NCBI RefSeq assembly: GCF_002022665.1 | Contig: NZ_CP019788.1 | Span: 1,323,501-1,387,500, forward strand | From: Bartonella sp. JB63 | GTDB taxonomy: Bacteria; Pseudomonadota; Alphaproteobacteria; Rhizobiales; Rhizobiaceae | DNA length: 64,000 nucleotides | Direction: 5' to 3' | Shown here: one piece after another, positions 8,393 through 20,724 of the stretch | Layout: each line of letters begins with the position of its first letter | Position numbering within the stretch: the stretch's first letter is position 1 | Made by a program: the position numbers and the translations under genes | The notes under the pieces: generated by a model | Database searches by the model: none | Seen by the model: the letters and a program-made list of their open reading frames with translations, nothing else | What the model was told of the DNA's origin: nothing

Positions 8393-8419
8393 AAAACTGT
8401 CTTTTAAAAAGGCGGTTTT
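8393..8419 (+). terminator. Probable intrinsic terminator after the triamine genes
   Basis: A 9-bp inverted repeat (AAAACTGTC, 9-base loop, GGCGGTTTT) with three G-T pairs, starting 13 bases after the dehydrogenase stop. The 3' arm ends in TTTT but no longer T tract follows, so the terminator is weak. It separates this unit from the convergent lpd gene. Confidence 0.45.
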
Positions 8420-8502
8420 ACCAAAATATAAAGGTATCAGTGCAAAAAAGCTCTCTCATTCTGCTTTCAAAAAGCACTATGGAACCCTGTTAAAAAATAA
8501 TT

Positions 8503-9909
8503 TTAGGTATGAAGAGGTTTAGAAAATGCTGCTAAAGCTGCTTCCCGCACTGCTTCCGATAAGGTAGGATGGGCATGACAACAACGACCTAAATCCTCTG
8601 ATGAACCACCAAATTCCATCAGAACTGCAACTTCATGGATCATTTCACCAGCACCAAACCCAAGAATATGTGCACCTAAAACTTGATCTGTCTTTTTATC
8701 AGCAAGAATTTTAACAAATCCATCGTTTTTTTGCATTGCGCGGGCACGACCATTTGCCATAAAAGGAAACTTTCCAACTTTATAGTTAATACCTGCAGAT
8801 TTAAGTTCTTCTTCTGTTTTACCTACACTAGCGATTTCCGGCTGTGTATAAACAACACTAGGAATGACATCAAAATTAACATGGCCTTTTTGACCAGCTA
8901 AAATTTCAGCCACTGCAACACCTTCCTCTTCAGCTTTATGGGCCAACATTGGACCTTTGACAACATCACCAATTGCGTAAATTCCTGGAATATTGGTTTG
9001 CCAATGTGCATCTATTTTAATAAAACCGCGCTCATCCATCTGAACACCTGCCTCTGCTAAACCAAGCCTACCCGTATACGGAGAACGTCCTGTTGCAATC
9101 AAAACAACATCAGCCTCTAAAGTTTCTGCTCCACCACCTTGAACAGCTTCAAAAGTTACCTTAGCAACCGAGTCATACTGAGTAACTGCTGTTACCTTTG
9201 CACCAAGCTTATATTCAATCCCTTGTTTCTCCATTAACTTTTGAAATTGCCGTGAAACTTCACTATCCATGGATCCTAAAACTTTATCAAGAAACTCCAC
9301 AATAGTAACTTTAGCGCCTAAACGACTCCACACCGAACCAAGCTCTGAGCCGATAACACCCGCACCAATAACCACCATGCGTGTAGGAACTTTTTCAAGA
9401 GCAAGCGCTCCTGTAGAAGACACAATCACTTTTTCATCGATTTTAACATTCATACCTGGAATACCTGATACATCTGAACCTGTAGCGATAATAATATTCT
9501 TTGTTGCAATATTTTTTTGATTACCATCTTTAGCAAAAATTTCAATCTGACCTGCACCTAAAATTTTTGCAGTGCCATGAAAAATATCAATTTTATTTTT
9601 TTTCATCAAAAAAGAAATACCACTTGTATTAGCCGTTACAACAGCTTTTTTATGTGCCATCATTTTATCAAGATCAAGCTTAGCTTGAGAAATAGAAATA
9701 CCTAGCGTTTCAAAACCATGCTGCGCCTCAGCAAATAATTCTGAGGCATGTAACAATGCTTTAGAAGGAATACAGCCAATATTAAGACACGTACCCCCCA
9801 ATGTTGCACGTTTTTCAATAACCGCAGTTTTGAGACCCAATTGAGTAGCTTTTATTGCTGCCACATAACCACCTGGACCAGCTCCAATCACAACAACATC
9901 ATAAGACAT
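8503..9909 (-). CDS. lpdA: Dihydrolipoyl dehydrogenase (E3)
   Basis: 468 residues. The FAD site is VIGAGPGGYVAA near the start. The redox-active disulfide is Cys41/Cys46 in GGTCLNIGCIPSKALLH, the NAD site is VVIGAGVIGSELGS, and the catalytic His lies in HAHPTLSEAV near the C-terminus. It reoxidises dihydrolipoamide on E2 with NAD+ for the 2-oxoglutarate dehydrogenase complex, and can serve other lipoyl complexes. It is the last gene of the suc block, 32 bases downstream of sucB. Confidence 0.96.
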   Translation of the reverse strand: MSYDVVVIGAGPGGYVAAIKATQLGLKTAVIEKRATLGGTCLNIGCIPSKALLHASELFAEAQHGFETLGISISQAKLDLDKMMAHKKAVVTANTSGISFLMKKNKIDIFHGTAKILGAGQIEIFAKDGNQKNIATKNIIIATGSDVSGIPGMNVKIDEKVIVSSTGALALEKVPTRMVVIGAGVIGSELGSVWSRLGAKVTIVEFLDKVLGSMDSEVSRQFQKLMEKQGIEYKLGAKVTAVTQYDSVAKVTFEAVQGGGAETLEADVVLIATGRSPYTGRLGLAEAGVQMDERGFIKIDAHWQTNIPGIYAIGDVVKGPMLAHKAEEEGVAVAEILAGQKGHVNFDVIPSVVYTQPEIASVGKTEEELKSAGINYKVGKFPFMANGRARAMQKNDGFVKILADKKTDQVLGAHILGFGAGEMIHEVAVLMEFGGSSEDLGRCCHAHPTLSEAVREAALAAFSKPLHT

Positions 9910-9941
9910 CTGTCTTCCCTTTCATCTTAAAAACTGTGTTT

Positions 9942-11141
9942 TTATAAATCAAGAACAAGACGTTCCGGATCTTCCAAACTTTCTTTAACACGCACAAGGA
10001 AAGTAACAGCTTCTTGGCCATCTACAATACGATGATCATAAGAAAGCGCTAAATACATCATTGGACGAATTACAATTTGTCCTCCAACCACCATCGCACG
10101 TTCTTTAATCGCATGCATTCCCAAAATACCAGATTGCGGTGCATTCAAAATCGGTGTTGACATTAATGATCCATAAATACCACCATTAGTAATAGTGAAT
10201 GTTCCACCCAACATATCAGCAACCGTCAATTTTCCATCACGAGCAAGACGTCCTAAACGACCAATTTCTTTTTCAATCTCTGCAATTGACATTTGATCTG
10301 CATTACGAACAACCGGAACAACAAGTCCTTTGTCTGTTCCAACAGCAATTCCAGCATTAACATAATTTTTATAAACAATGTCTGTTCCATCAATTTCCGC
10401 ATTAACAGCAGGAAGCTCTTTTAACGCGTGGCAAACAGCTTTGGTAAAAAAGCCCATAAAGCCAAGCTTAACACCATGCTTCTTTTCAAAAAGATCTTTG
10501 TAACGTTTACGCAAATCCATCACAGTAGACATGTCAACTTCATTAAATGTGGTTAACATTGCTGCTGTATTTTGTGCATCTTTAAGACGATGTGCAATTG
10601 TCTGGCGTAATTTTGTCATACGAACTCGCTCTTCGTGCATTGCATTTACAGATGCAGCAGAAGAAACAGAAGCCAATGTTTTTTCTTTTTGTGCTAAAAC
10701 ATCAAGAACATCTCCTTTGAGAATCTGTCCACGCTTTCCAGAACCTGAAATATCGCTTTTCTCTATATTATTTTCAGCCATTAACTTTGTTGCTGAAGGT
10801 GCAGGAGGCATCCTTTCTCCTAAAGAGGAAGCTGATAGAGACGTTGTCACAGAAGCAGGTGTAGGTGTAACAGAAGGCGATGCAGCTGACGCAGAGATAT
10901 TAATTCCCTCTTCAACTATCCCTAAGAGAGCATTCACTTCAACTGTATCACCTTCCTTTGTAATGATTTCAGATAACTTTCCGGCAACAGGAGAAGGAAC
11001 CTCAACTGTTACCTTATCAGTTTCTAACTCAACCAAAGGCTCATCCATAGCCACGGCTTCACCAATTTTCTTAAACCATTTGCCAATTGTTGCCTCAGTA
11101 ACTGATTCGCCCAAAGTAGGAACACGGATTTCAGTAGCCAT
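9942..11141 (-). CDS. sucB: Dihydrolipoyl succinyltransferase (E2 of 2-oxoglutarate dehydrogenase)
   Basis: 399 residues in the standard order. A lipoyl domain (1-78) has Lys43 in ETDKVTVEV as the lipoylation site. An Ala/Ser/Pro-rich linker follows, then an E3-binding domain ([35 protein letters not shown]). The catalytic domain ends with [12 protein letters not shown], which holds the active-site His and Asp. It transfers succinyl groups to CoA. It lies 32 bases after sucA and before lpd, so the whole complex is encoded together. Confidence 0.97.
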   Translation of the reverse strand: MATEIRVPTLGESVTEATIGKWFKKIGEAVAMDEPLVELETDKVTVEVPSPVAGKLSEIITKEGDTVEVNALLGIVEEGINISASAASPSVTPTPASVTTSLSASSLGERMPPAPSATKLMAENNIEKSDISGSGKRGQILKGDVLDVLAQKEKTLASVSSAASVNAMHEERVRMTKLRQTIAHRLKDAQNTAAMLTTFNEVDMSTVMDLRKRYKDLFEKKHGVKLGFMGFFTKAVCHALKELPAVNAEIDGTDIVYKNYVNAGIAVGTDKGLVVPVVRNADQMSIAEIEKEIGRLGRLARDGKLTVADMLGGTFTITNGGIYGSLMSTPILNAPQSGILGMHAIKERAMVVGGQIVIRPMMYLALSYDHRIVDGQEAVTFLVRVKESLEDPERLVLDL

Positions 11142-11173
11142 AATATTTTTCCATACGTCAGAGTAATAATGAA

Positions 11174-14173
11174 TTAAGAACCCAACGCGTCTTCAAGAAA
11201 CGCGGCAAGCTGTTCAAGATGTTTCGACATTAAACCAGTCGCAGGCGACGCACTTGCAGAACGCCCAGCATAACGCGCACGTGAATAACGTGCACGAATA
11301 TGAATCAGAACCCATTCTAAATAAGGCTCAATAAATGACCAAGCACCCATATTTTTTGGCTCTTCTTGGCACCAAACAATTTCAGCCTTTAAAAAACGCG
11401 ATAATACATTCACCAGAGCTTTTGCTGGAAAAGGATAAAGTTGTTCAACACGTAACAAATAAACATTATCAATTCCTCTCTTTTCACGTTCTTCATAAAG
11501 ATCATAATAAACTTTACCTGTACAAAGAACAACACGACGAATCTTACTGTCTTTTTGTAATTCAATCATAGAGGTTTTGAGACATTCTGCATCATCAAGC
11601 AATAAACGATGAAAATTTGTTTCTGGTCCCATTTCACTTAAAAAAGAAACCGCTCGTTTATGGCGCAAAAGTGATTTTGGCGTCATTAGAATCAATGGTT
11701 TACGGAAATCACGTCTAATCTGGCGACGCAAAATATGAAAATAATTCGCAGGAGTTGTACAATTTGCAACTTGCATATTATCCTCTGCACACAGTTGCAG
11801 AAAACGCTCTAAACGTGCTGAAGAGTGCTCTGGCCCTTGTCCTTCAAAACCATGAGGTAATAAACACACGAGACCAGACATACGAAGCCATTTACGCTCA
11901 GCAGATGAAATAAATTGATCAAAAATGACCTGTGCACCATTAGAAAAATCACCAAATTGCGCCTCCCAAAGTGTTAAACCACGTGGCTCAGCTAGTGAAT
12001 ATCCATACTCAAAACCAAGAACAGCTTCTTCGGAAAGCATGGAATTTACAACTTCATAAATAGCTTGTCCCTTTTGTAAATTATTTAAAGGGATATAACG
12101 GGCTTCATTTTCTTGATCATAAAGAACTGCATGACGTTGCGAAAAGGTCCCACGCTCAACATCTTCACCAGAAAGGCGAACCGGTGCTCCTTCCAAACAT
12201 AAAGAACCAAAAGCTAAAGCTTCAGCTGTTGCCCAATCAATGCTCTCACCAGTTTCAAACATTTGAGCACGATTATTTAAAAACCGCTGAATCGTTCTAT
12301 GTATATGAAAATCTGACGGAATTTCGACAAGTTTTTTTCCAATCTCCTTTAAAGTTTTCAATTCAATGCCTGTCGTTCCACAGCGCTGCTCATCACTATT
12401 ACTGGCAGCCTTAAGACCTGTCCAGCTTCCATCAAGCCAATCAGCCTTATTGGGTTTATAAGAAGCGCTGGCTTCAAATTCATTTTCAAGCTTATCACGC
12501 CACGCTTTTTTCTTTTGTTCAAATTCTTGAGGGTCAACCACTCCTTCTGCTATTAGCTGGTCACTATAAAGCTGGACAATCGTTTTGTGATTACGAATCG
12601 CTTTATACATAAGCGGCTGTGTAAAGGAAGGTTCATCGCCTTCATTGTGCCCATAACGACGATAGCAAAACATATCAATTACCACCGGTTTATGAAAGAT
12701 TTGACGGAATTCTGTTGCTACTTTTGCTACAAAAATGACAGCTTCAGGATCATCTCCATTCACATGAAAAATTGGCGCATCGATCATTTTCGCTACATCT
12801 GATGGATAAGGTGACGAACGTGAAAAGCGTGGATTAGTTGTAAATCCGATTTGATTATTGATAATTACATGTATCGAACCCGCAACACGGTAACCTCTCA
12901 GATCTGAAAGACCAAATGTTTCCTGAATAACGCCTTGTCCTGAAAAAGCTGCATCACCATGAATAAGAAGCGGCATGACTTTTGAACGTTCACTTAACGA
13001 AATAACCTCAGTACGCTCAGGACCAACAAGCTGATCTTGCTTAGCGCGTGCTTTTCCAATAACAACTGGATCAACAATCTCAAGATGAGATGGATTAGGC
13101 AAAAGCGACAAATGAACCTTTTTACCATCAAATTCACGGTCAGCAGAAGTGCCCAAATGATACTTTACATCACCTGATCCTTCCACATCATCCGGTTTAT
13201 AAGAACCACCCTTAAATTCATGAAAAATAGCTCGATGTGATTTTTCAAGAACTTGAGAGAGAACATTTAAACGACCACGGTGAGCCATTCCTAAAACTAT
13301 TTCCTGAACCCCTAAAGCACCACCACGCTTAATAATCTGTTCAAGAGCTGGGATAAGTGCCTCACCCCCATCAAGCCCAAAACGTTTTGTCCCCTTATAT
13401 TTTGTATCTAAAAATTGCTCAAAGCCTTCTGCCTCTATAAGCTTGTTGAGGATAGCTTTTTTACCCTTTTGTGTGAAAGCAATTTGTTTATCTGGACCCT
13501 CAATACGTTCTTGAATCCATGCTTTTTGAGCAGGATCTGAAATATGCATATACTCCACACCGATCGTCGAACAATACGTACGATTAAGAATTTCAAGCAT
13601 CTGCGGGATAGTTGCATACTCTAATCCCAAAACATTATCAATAAAGATCGGACGTTCATAATCAGCAGGACTAAAACCATAGGCTTCTGGAGATAATTCT
13701 TTATAATCTTCTCGATTTTCAGCCAGTTGAAGCGGATCAAGCTGTGCATGAAGATGTCCTCGAGCTCTAAAAGCACGAATCATCATAAGTGCATGAACAG
13801 AATCACGTGTTGCTTGAATAATATCTTCTTTGCTAGATGTCTTTCCATTTTGTGCAGCATTAACTGCTGCTTTTTCTTTTAATTTATCGCCAAAATGCTT
13901 CTCAAGAGCAGACCAATCATTATCTAAAGCAGAAACTAACTCTCCACTTTCCCTTAATGGCCAATGATCCCGTTGCCATGTTGCTCCTTCAGCATTTTTG
14001 ATCACATCTTCCTTATTATCTTGAAAGGTTTCAAAAAAATTACACCACTGTGGATCAACATTAGTAGGATTTTTTTTATATTCGGCATAAAGTTGATCTA
14101 TATAATCCGCATTTCCACCATACAAAAATGATGTTTGTGTAAAAAGATCATTTTTCTCATCCTGCCTTGCCAT
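11174..14173 (-). CDS. sucA: 2-oxoglutarate dehydrogenase E1 component
   Basis: 999 residues, full length for the family. The N-terminus carries the E1 segment that contacts E2 ([14 protein letters not shown]). The thiamine diphosphate region reads [24 protein letters not shown]...[11 protein letters not shown], and the transketolase-like C-terminal part has [28 protein letters not shown]. It decarboxylates 2-oxoglutarate and passes succinyl to the SucB lipoyl group. The closest upstream Shine-Dalgarno-like element is GGAAAAG; a better AAGGAG lies farther up, separated from the ATG by a small hairpin at 14184-14198. Confidence 0.97.
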   Translation of the reverse strand: MARQDEKNDLFTQTSFLYGGNADYIDQLYAEYKKNPTNVDPQWCNFFETFQDNKEDVIKNAEGATWQRDHWPLRESGELVSALDNDWSALEKHFGDKLKEKAAVNAAQNGKTSSKEDIIQATRDSVHALMMIRAFRARGHLHAQLDPLQLAENREDYKELSPEAYGFSPADYERPIFIDNVLGLEYATIPQMLEILNRTYCSTIGVEYMHISDPAQKAWIQERIEGPDKQIAFTQKGKKAILNKLIEAEGFEQFLDTKYKGTKRFGLDGGEALIPALEQIIKRGGALGVQEIVLGMAHRGRLNVLSQVLEKSHRAIFHEFKGGSYKPDDVEGSGDVKYHLGTSADREFDGKKVHLSLLPNPSHLEIVDPVVIGKARAKQDQLVGPERTEVISLSERSKVMPLLIHGDAAFSGQGVIQETFGLSDLRGYRVAGSIHVIINNQIGFTTNPRFSRSSPYPSDVAKMIDAPIFHVNGDDPEAVIFVAKVATEFRQIFHKPVVIDMFCYRRYGHNEGDEPSFTQPLMYKAIRNHKTIVQLYSDQLIAEGVVDPQEFEQKKKAWRDKLENEFEASASYKPNKADWLDGSWTGLKAASNSDEQRCGTTGIELKTLKEIGKKLVEIPSDFHIHRTIQRFLNNRAQMFETGESIDWATAEALAFGSLCLEGAPVRLSGEDVERGTFSQRHAVLYDQENEARYIPLNNLQKGQAIYEVVNSMLSEEAVLGFEYGYSLAEPRGLTLWEAQFGDFSNGAQVIFDQFISSAERKWLRMSGLVCLLPHGFEGQGPEHSSARLERFLQLCAEDNMQVANCTTPANYFHILRRQIRRDFRKPLILMTPKSLLRHKRAVSFLSEMGPETNFHRLLLDDAECLKTSMIELQKDSKIRRVVLCTGKVYYDLYEEREKRGIDNVYLLRVEQLYPFPAKALVNVLSRFLKAEIVWCQEEPKNMGAWSFIEPYLEWVLIHIRARYSRARYAGRSASASPATGLMSKHLEQLAAFLEDALGS

Positions 14174-14183
14174 ACATCTTTTC

Positions 14184-14311
14184 CGGAACCCTGTTCCGTC
14201 TCCTTAATATATCCGCCTTATTTTTAAAATAAGAATCGAAAAATTGCAAAAAAGCTTTTATTCTTATAATTCATATTTTATCTTAATGCTTAATATTCAT
14301 TCAGATAAAAT
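14184..14311 (-). promoter_or_regulatory. Hairpins in the sucD-sucA gap (possible processing or translation control)
   Basis: The 144-base gap between sucD and sucA holds three inverted repeats. Nearest sucA is CGGAAC/GTTCCG with a 3-base loop (14184-14198), sitting between an AAGGAG and the ATG. Next is ATAAGAAT/ATTCTTAT (14229-14236 with 14260-14267). Nearest sucD is ATTTTATCT/AGATAAAAT (14275-14283 with 14303-14311). None has a run of T directly after it on the minus strand, so they do not look like plain terminators. A role in RNA processing or in setting SucA level relative to SucCD is only a guess. Confidence 0.35.
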
Positions 14312-14317
14312 CTTCTT

Positions 14318-15220
14318 TTAACCCCTCAACACTGCAACTAAAGTTTCGCCTATTTGTGATGGTGAAGGAGAAACCCGAATTCCTGCTGCTTCCATTGCTG
14401 CAATTTTATCTTCTGCACCACCTTTACCACCAGAAATCACTGCACCAGCATGTCCCATTGTCCGTCCTGGAGGAGCTGTACGACCAGCAATAAAACCAAC
14501 CATTGGTTTCTTGCGACCCTTCTTTGCTTCATCCCTTAAAAACTGTGCAGCTTCTTCTTCAGCAGAACCACCAATCTCACCAATCATAACAATAGATTCA
14601 GTTTCATCATCAGCTAAAAACATTTCCAATATATCAATAAATTCAGTACCTTTAACAGGATCACCTCCAATACCAATAGCTGTCGTCTGTCCAAGTCCTT
14701 CATGACTCGTTTGAAAAACCGCTTCATACGTTAGAGTTCCTGACCTCGACACAACTCCAACAGAACCTTTCCTGAAAATAGAACCTGGCATGATACCAAT
14801 TTTACACTCATTAGGAGTAAGAATACCTGGACAATTAGGACCAATTAAGCGCGATTTCGATTTCTTTAATTTAGCTTTAATCTTAACCATATCCATAACC
14901 GGTATACCTTCTGTAATACAGACAATTAAACCGATCTCAGCGTCAATAGCCTCTATAATGGCATCAGCAGCTGCTACAGGAGGAACATAAATAACCGAAG
15001 CATTAGCTCCAGTCTTTTCTTTACCTTCCACAGCACTAGCAAAAATTGGAAGAGTTTCACCCTTTGATCCCTTCCATGTTTCTCCGCCCTTTTTGGGATT
15101 AATGCCACCAACCATTTGTGTACTATGGTAAGCAAGCGCTTGTTCTGTATGAAACGTTCCCGTTTTCCCTGTAAGGCCTTGAACAAGAACTTTTGTATCC
15201 TTATTAACAAGAATCGACAT
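14318..15220 (-). CDS. sucD: Succinyl-CoA synthetase subunit alpha
   Basis: 300 residues. The N-terminal CoA-binding Rossmann domain has [19 protein letters not shown], the middle has [10 protein letters not shown], and the phosphorylated His lies in [19 protein letters not shown]. With SucC it converts succinyl-CoA to succinate while making ATP or GTP. Only 3 bases separate it from sucC upstream, so the two are translationally coupled. Confidence 0.97.
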   Translation of the reverse strand: MSILVNKDTKVLVQGLTGKTGTFHTEQALAYHSTQMVGGINPKKGGETWKGSKGETLPIFASAVEGKEKTGANASVIYVPPVAAADAIIEAIDAEIGLIVCITEGIPVMDMVKIKAKLKKSKSRLIGPNCPGILTPNECKIGIMPGSIFRKGSVGVVSRSGTLTYEAVFQTSHEGLGQTTAIGIGGDPVKGTEFIDILEMFLADDETESIVMIGEIGGSAEEEAAQFLRDEAKKGRKKPMVGFIAGRTAPPGRTMGHAGAVISGGKGGAEDKIAAMEAAGIRVSPSPSQIGETLVAVLRG

Positions 15221-15223
15221 GGC

Positions 15224-16420
15224 TTAAGCTCCCTTCACTACTGCAACAATTTTTTGAGCAGCATCATCTAAATCACCAGCCGAAATAACGTTCAAACCAC
15301 TTTCACTGATAATTGCTTTACCCTGTTCAACATTAGTACCTTCAAGGCGAACAACCAAAGGAACTTTTAAACCAACTTCTTTAACAGCAGTAATCACACC
15401 TTCAGCGATAATATCGCAACGCATAATCCCACCAAAAATATTAACTAAAATGCCTTTAACATTTGGGTCAGCTGTAATAATTTTAAAAGCGGCAGTTACT
15501 TTCTCCTTTGAAGCACCACCACCAACATCAAGAAAATTCGCTGGCTCAGCTCCATAAAATTTAATGATATCCATTGTTGCCATAGCAAGACCAGCACCAT
15601 TCACCATACAGCCAATCGTCCCATCAAGAGCGACATAAGCAAGATCATGTTTTGACGCTTCAATTTCTTTTGGATCTTCTTCTGAAATGTCACGTAATTC
15701 CAAAATATCTGGATGTCTAAATAAAGCATTATTATCGAAAGAGACTTTCGCATCAAGAGCACGTAAACGGCCATTATCCATTACAATCAGTGGATTGATT
15801 TCAAGAAGACTCATATCTTTTTCACAAAAAGCCTTATAGAGTATCGGAAATAGTTTTTCGCCATCTTTACGTGCATTATCACATAATCTTAATGCATCAC
15901 AAAGCTTCGTGCAATCATTAGAAGTAACGCCTTTCATAGGATCGATAGGAAGAGTGAGTATTTTTTCGGGTGTCTCTTCAGCAACCATTTCAATATCCAT
16001 CCCCCCCTCTGTCGATACAACGAAAGCAACTTGACCAACTGTACGATCAACTAAAAGTGAAAGATACAGCTCCTGTTCAATATCAGCACCATCCTCAATA
16101 TAAAGGCGATTAACCTGTTTACCTTCTGGACCTGTTTGCTTAGTTATCAAAGTTTTACCAAGCATTTCTTTTACATTAACAACAACTTCTTCAACTGATT
16201 TTGCAATCCGAACACCACCTTTTGAATCAGGACTAAGTTCTTTAAACTTCCCCTTTCCACGGCCTCCAGCATGAATTTGACTCTTAACTACATAAAGTGG
16301 TCCAGGTAATTTTTTCACCCATTTTTCAGCTTGTTCTACAGAATAAACAGCAACACCATTCGCTATTGGCGCACCATACTCATGAAGCAAACGTTTGGCC
16401 TGATACTCATGGATATTCAT
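15224..16420 (-). CDS. sucC: Succinyl-CoA synthetase subunit beta
   Basis: 398 residues with the ATP-grasp domain at the N-terminus ([30 protein letters not shown]) and the C-terminal ligase domain ([40 protein letters not shown]). It provides the nucleotide-binding and succinate sites of the SucCD heterotetramer. It starts 95 bases downstream of the mdh stop, in the rhizobial order mdh-sucC-sucD-sucA-sucB-lpd. Confidence 0.97.
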   Translation of the reverse strand: MNIHEYQAKRLLHEYGAPIANGVAVYSVEQAEKWVKKLPGPLYVVKSQIHAGGRGKGKFKELSPDSKGGVRIAKSVEEVVVNVKEMLGKTLITKQTGPEGKQVNRLYIEDGADIEQELYLSLLVDRTVGQVAFVVSTEGGMDIEMVAEETPEKILTLPIDPMKGVTSNDCTKLCDALRLCDNARKDGEKLFPILYKAFCEKDMSLLEINPLIVMDNGRLRALDAKVSFDNNALFRHPDILELRDISEEDPKEIEASKHDLAYVALDGTIGCMVNGAGLAMATMDIIKFYGAEPANFLDVGGGASKEKVTAAFKIITADPNVKGILVNIFGGIMRCDIIAEGVITAVKEVGLKVPLVVRLEGTNVEQGKAIISESGLNVISAGDLDDAAQKIVAVVKGA

Positions 16421-16515
16421 TTATTTTCCCTTTTCTTCTACGGATCACTAAATCGATCCTTAAAACACTTAAGGTAACTATCTTTACCTAGCAAACACTC
16501 TTTTAAATCATCGAA

Positions 16516-17538
<1,023 letters not shown>

Positions 17539-17772
17539 TCACTTAAATCTAATCCCACTTTTAATAAGACCGCCTAGGAACAAGATGATCAAGGTTCACT
17601 AAATTTTTTTTCATTGCTAGAAACTCTTCTCTAAAATATTAAAGTTAGTGATTGAACTACAATCATATCGATAAGATGAATTAAAAAAAAATACAACAGA
17701 ATTATTACAACATTTTTAAATTCAATGGGTTATTATTTTAGCAGATTACGTAAAGGTAAAGTAAAGATTCAT

Positions 17773-18939
17773 TTATTTCTTTAAAAATTGTTCTGCCCAA
17801 ATATTGAGATAATCTTGGCTTTGCATTTCAAATAGACGTGATTGCGTTCTTCGAAACTCAAATGTTTCTGTTGTTTGTGCCTGCCCTTTATATAACTGCT
17901 CAAGTTCTGCTTCCGCGGATATAAAAAGTCTTATGTGGCGTTCATAAAGAATATCAATAAGCAAAATGAACCGTTTAGTTTCATTGCGACGTGCATCATC
18001 CATAACAGGAACGTGATCAATAAAAATCGTATGGTAATTCTCCCCTAACGCTAAATAATCAACTGCTGCTAAAGGCTTTGCACAAAGATCCTGATAATTA
18101 AAGCGTGCACATCCTGCACCAAAACGTGGAACATGAATAGAACGCCCCTTCACAGATATATTATCAGATGTTTCTTTTTGGCCTTGTAAAACTAATGTCC
18201 ATGCATGATCCATGCTTTCATCTGCAGCTTGCCCCAATGGAGTTATAAACATATTTTGTGGATTTGATTTCTCAAGGCGATAATCTGTCTTTGCATCAAG
18301 ATTAATAACAAAGACTCGTGTTTTTAAAATTTGAATGAAAGGCATAAAGAGTTCTCGATTCAAACCATTGTAATAAAGATTATCAGGAGCGACATTTGAA
18401 GTAGCAACAAAAATTACTCCTTGATTAAATAAAGCGGAAACAAGACGACCGAGCACCATAGCATCCGCAATATCTGTTACACTAAATTCATCAAAACAAA
18501 GCACACGGGTTTCTCGTGCAAGATTTTCTGCAACTACTAAAATAGGATCATTTTTCTTGGATTTTTCATTTCTAAATGCTTGTCGATGTTCATTAATACG
18601 TTCATGTACATCAGCCATAAAATCATTAAAATGAGCGCGTTTTTTATTACCTTCTGGCAAACAAGAGAAAAATAAATCCATGAGCATGGTTTTACCTCGC
18701 CCGACCTCACCATAAATGTACAGTCCCTGAACTAAATCATCAGCACTATATTGTTTTGAAACATAAGAGTACTTTTGTTTCTTAAAAAAATGCCAGAATG
18801 TCCAAGGCCGAGAAATCTTTTGTGCTGAAATTTCTTGTAATAAATCATCAAAATGTTTTGTTAAATTCCATTGAGCTGCATCAAAACTAATTTCTCCCTT
18901 AGAAACAAGTTCTTCATAGCGCATCGAAACTAAAACCAT
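17773..18939 (-). CDS. zapE: Cell division protein ZapE (AFG1-like ATPase)
   Basis: 388 residues. Walker A is GEVGRGKTMLMD, followed by the FNDFMADVHERI segment and Walker B in RVLCFDEFSVTDIADA, as in AFG1/ZapE ATPases. The C-terminal region contains the family's FLLIDILYERHIRLFISAEA block. ZapE acts with FtsZ during constriction in E. coli; AFG1 relatives also help mitochondrial protein turnover. It is placed next to mdh as in other Rhizobiales, and lies 294 bases upstream of mdh on the same strand. Confidence 0.92.
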   Translation of the reverse strand: MVLVSMRYEELVSKGEISFDAAQWNLTKHFDDLLQEISAQKISRPWTFWHFFKKQKYSYVSKQYSADDLVQGLYIYGEVGRGKTMLMDLFFSCLPEGNKKRAHFNDFMADVHERINEHRQAFRNEKSKKNDPILVVAENLARETRVLCFDEFSVTDIADAMVLGRLVSALFNQGVIFVATSNVAPDNLYYNGLNRELFMPFIQILKTRVFVINLDAKTDYRLEKSNPQNMFITPLGQAADESMDHAWTLVLQGQKETSDNISVKGRSIHVPRFGAGCARFNYQDLCAKPLAAVDYLALGENYHTIFIDHVPVMDDARRNETKRFILLIDILYERHIRLFISAEAELEQLYKGQAQTTETFEFRRTQSRLFEMQSQDYLNIWAEQFLKK

Positions 18940-19067
18940 CCAAATATCCTTTTTTCAAATCATTCTGAAAAAATACAAATTTTATAGACAGAAACGCTTC
19001 TTTTTTGCATCATTTCGTGATTAAATAATGCAAATTTGTGTATATATTTCCCGTTTCAATAAGTAGT

Positions 19068-19604
19068 TTAGAATGAGCGATCTAAAATAATTTGTTGATT
19101 ATCCAGCGTACGCCCTTCCAAATAATCTCTTCCGAAAGAATAAAGAACCGCAACAACACTTCCAGATTTATCATAAAAATATAATTTTTTCTCCTTAACA
19201 GCCCATGAATTAACTTTAGCAAATATTCTTGGACAATTTAAAGGGCTAGCACGATACCCTGAACCAAATTTTGTTCGTGGAGTTGCTATTCGGCAAGATT
19301 TACCGCCAATAGAGATGTTCCATACACCAGCAATACTCGTGGATAATAAATCAATCGCATCGTTTGGTGTTTCAAAGTTAGTTAACTGCACATCATTTTG
19401 AGTGTATTCCTTTTCATAATCTGAGGAACTTAACATCTCAGACTTTAATGTATCAGATGCTTTAGGTTCTAACACTTGCTGAACAGGATAAAAAACTTCC
19501 GCTATGTTGTTTCCATCACTTTTACCAAACCTTGAGGTTGAACAACCACTTAAGATAGCTATAATTGATAATGCAACGGAAAATGAAATTTTTGAAAATA
19601 TCAT
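19068..19604 (-). CDS. Omp19-like outer-membrane lipoprotein with protease-inhibitor (AprI/Inh) domain
   Basis: 178 residues from the ATG at 19604, preceded by an AGAGTGAAG stretch. A longer frame from 19643 would place charged residues before the signal and is not preferred. The signal ends ILSGC, a good lipobox. A low-complexity polar linker follows. The C-terminal 90 residues match the Inh beta-barrel domain: AGVWNISIGGKSCRIATPRT, two Cys (SCRI and NCP), then LYFYDKSGSVVAVLYS. Brucella Omp19, the closest relative I recognise, inhibits proteases and is an immunogenic surface lipoprotein. A similar function here is inferred. Confidence 0.8.
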   Translation of the reverse strand: MIFSKISFSVALSIIAILSGCSTSRFGKSDGNNIAEVFYPVQQVLEPKASDTLKSEMLSSSDYEKEYTQNDVQLTNFETPNDAIDLLSTSIAGVWNISIGGKSCRIATPRTKFGSGYRASPLNCPRIFAKVNSWAVKEKKLYFYDKSGSVVAVLYSFGRDYLEGRTLDNQQIILDRSF

Positions 19605-19872
19605 ATCTTCACTCTTTCTTATGAAAATAAAAAGCTTACTCAAAAAACTTAAGTGGGCATATTTTATGTAAATACACCATTTTACAAAGATAAATTAATA
19701 AAATAAGAAAAACATAACAAAAAAACATGCGATCATGATGAAAATTGTTCATTTTGAATAATAATATTCACTACCGCTTATTTTATTTATATCAATACTG
19801 GTAATTTAGAAAATTTTCAGCCATTATATTTCTTTACCAAACTTACCTTTGCACAAAAAATAAAGAAATCTT

Positions 19873-20724
19873 ATGAAAACCCCATTTAGCAAAATGAACG
19901 GTCTTGGAAACAAAATTATTGTTGCTGATATGCGTGAAAGCAAACATAATATTACACTGCAAGCAATTCTTGCTTTAGCTAAAAAGCCAAAAACGTATTT
20001 TGATCAAATTATGACGATTCATCCGTCAACCAAAAATGGAACTGACTTTCGTATTGAAATCTGGAATGCTGATGGTTCAAAAGCAAAAGCTTGTGGTAAT
20101 GGTACACGTTGCGTTATTGAATGGCTGACGAATCATAATCTTGGTGAAAGTTTTCAATTAGAAACACCTTCTGGTATTGTTGAAGGTAAACGTCAAGCCA
20201 ATGGTCTGATCTCTGTTAACATGGGGTGCCCAAATTTTGACGCAAAAAACATGCCTCTTGCCTATGAAATACCTGATACCAGTCACGTAGAAATAACTGC
20301 CGGACCTTTAAAAGATGCTTTTCTTGTTTCTATTGGAAATCTTCATGCTATTTTTTTCGTTGAATACAATATCCAGCATATTCCTCTAGAAAAATACGGC
20401 CCTAAACTCGAACATGATCCGCTTTTTTCAGAACGGTGTAATATTTCCATTGCTTTTGTAACATCAAGGAACAGCTTAATTTTAAGAACATGGGAGCGTG
20501 GAGTAGGATTAACAAAAGCATGTGGTAGTGCTGCTTGCGCTAGTGCAGTAGCTGCCTATCGACGTGGATTAACAGAACGCTGTATTAATGTTAATTTACC
20601 GGGAGGAAATCTTTCCATTCTTTATCGAGAAGATGATTATATCATAATGACAGGCCCAGTAGAATATGAATTTAGTGGTCTTTTAAGCCCTTTAACGGGG
20701 GACTACAAAAAGGATTCTTTTTAA
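19873..20724 (+). CDS. dapF: Diaminopimelate epimerase
   Basis: 283 residues. The two catalytic Cys are visible in KACGNGTRCV and TKACGSAACA, and the N-terminal KMNGLGN is typical. It converts LL- to meso-diaminopimelate for lysine and peptidoglycan. The stop overlaps the mtaB start (TAATG), so the two genes are translated together, as in other Rhizobiales where dapF-mtaB-ftsY are consecutive. Confidence 0.96.
   Translation: MKTPFSKMNGLGNKIIVADMRESKHNITLQAILALAKKPKTYFDQIMTIHPSTKNGTDFRIEIWNADGSKAKACGNGTRCVIEWLTNHNLGESFQLETPSGIVEGKRQANGLISVNMGCPNFDAKNMPLAYEIPDTSHVEITAGPLKDAFLVSIGNLHAIFFVEYNIQHIPLEKYGPKLEHDPLFSERCNISIAFVTSRNSLILRTWERGVGLTKACGSAACASAVAAYRRGLTERCINVNLPGGNLSILYREDDYIIMTGPVEYEFSGLLSPLTGDYKKDSF

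Noticed and set aside
10531..11166. 211-codon plus-strand frame over sucB
   Set aside because: It is antisense to the well-supported sucB lipoyl and linker region; Ser/Thr/Ala-rich composition is what the reverse of that region gives.
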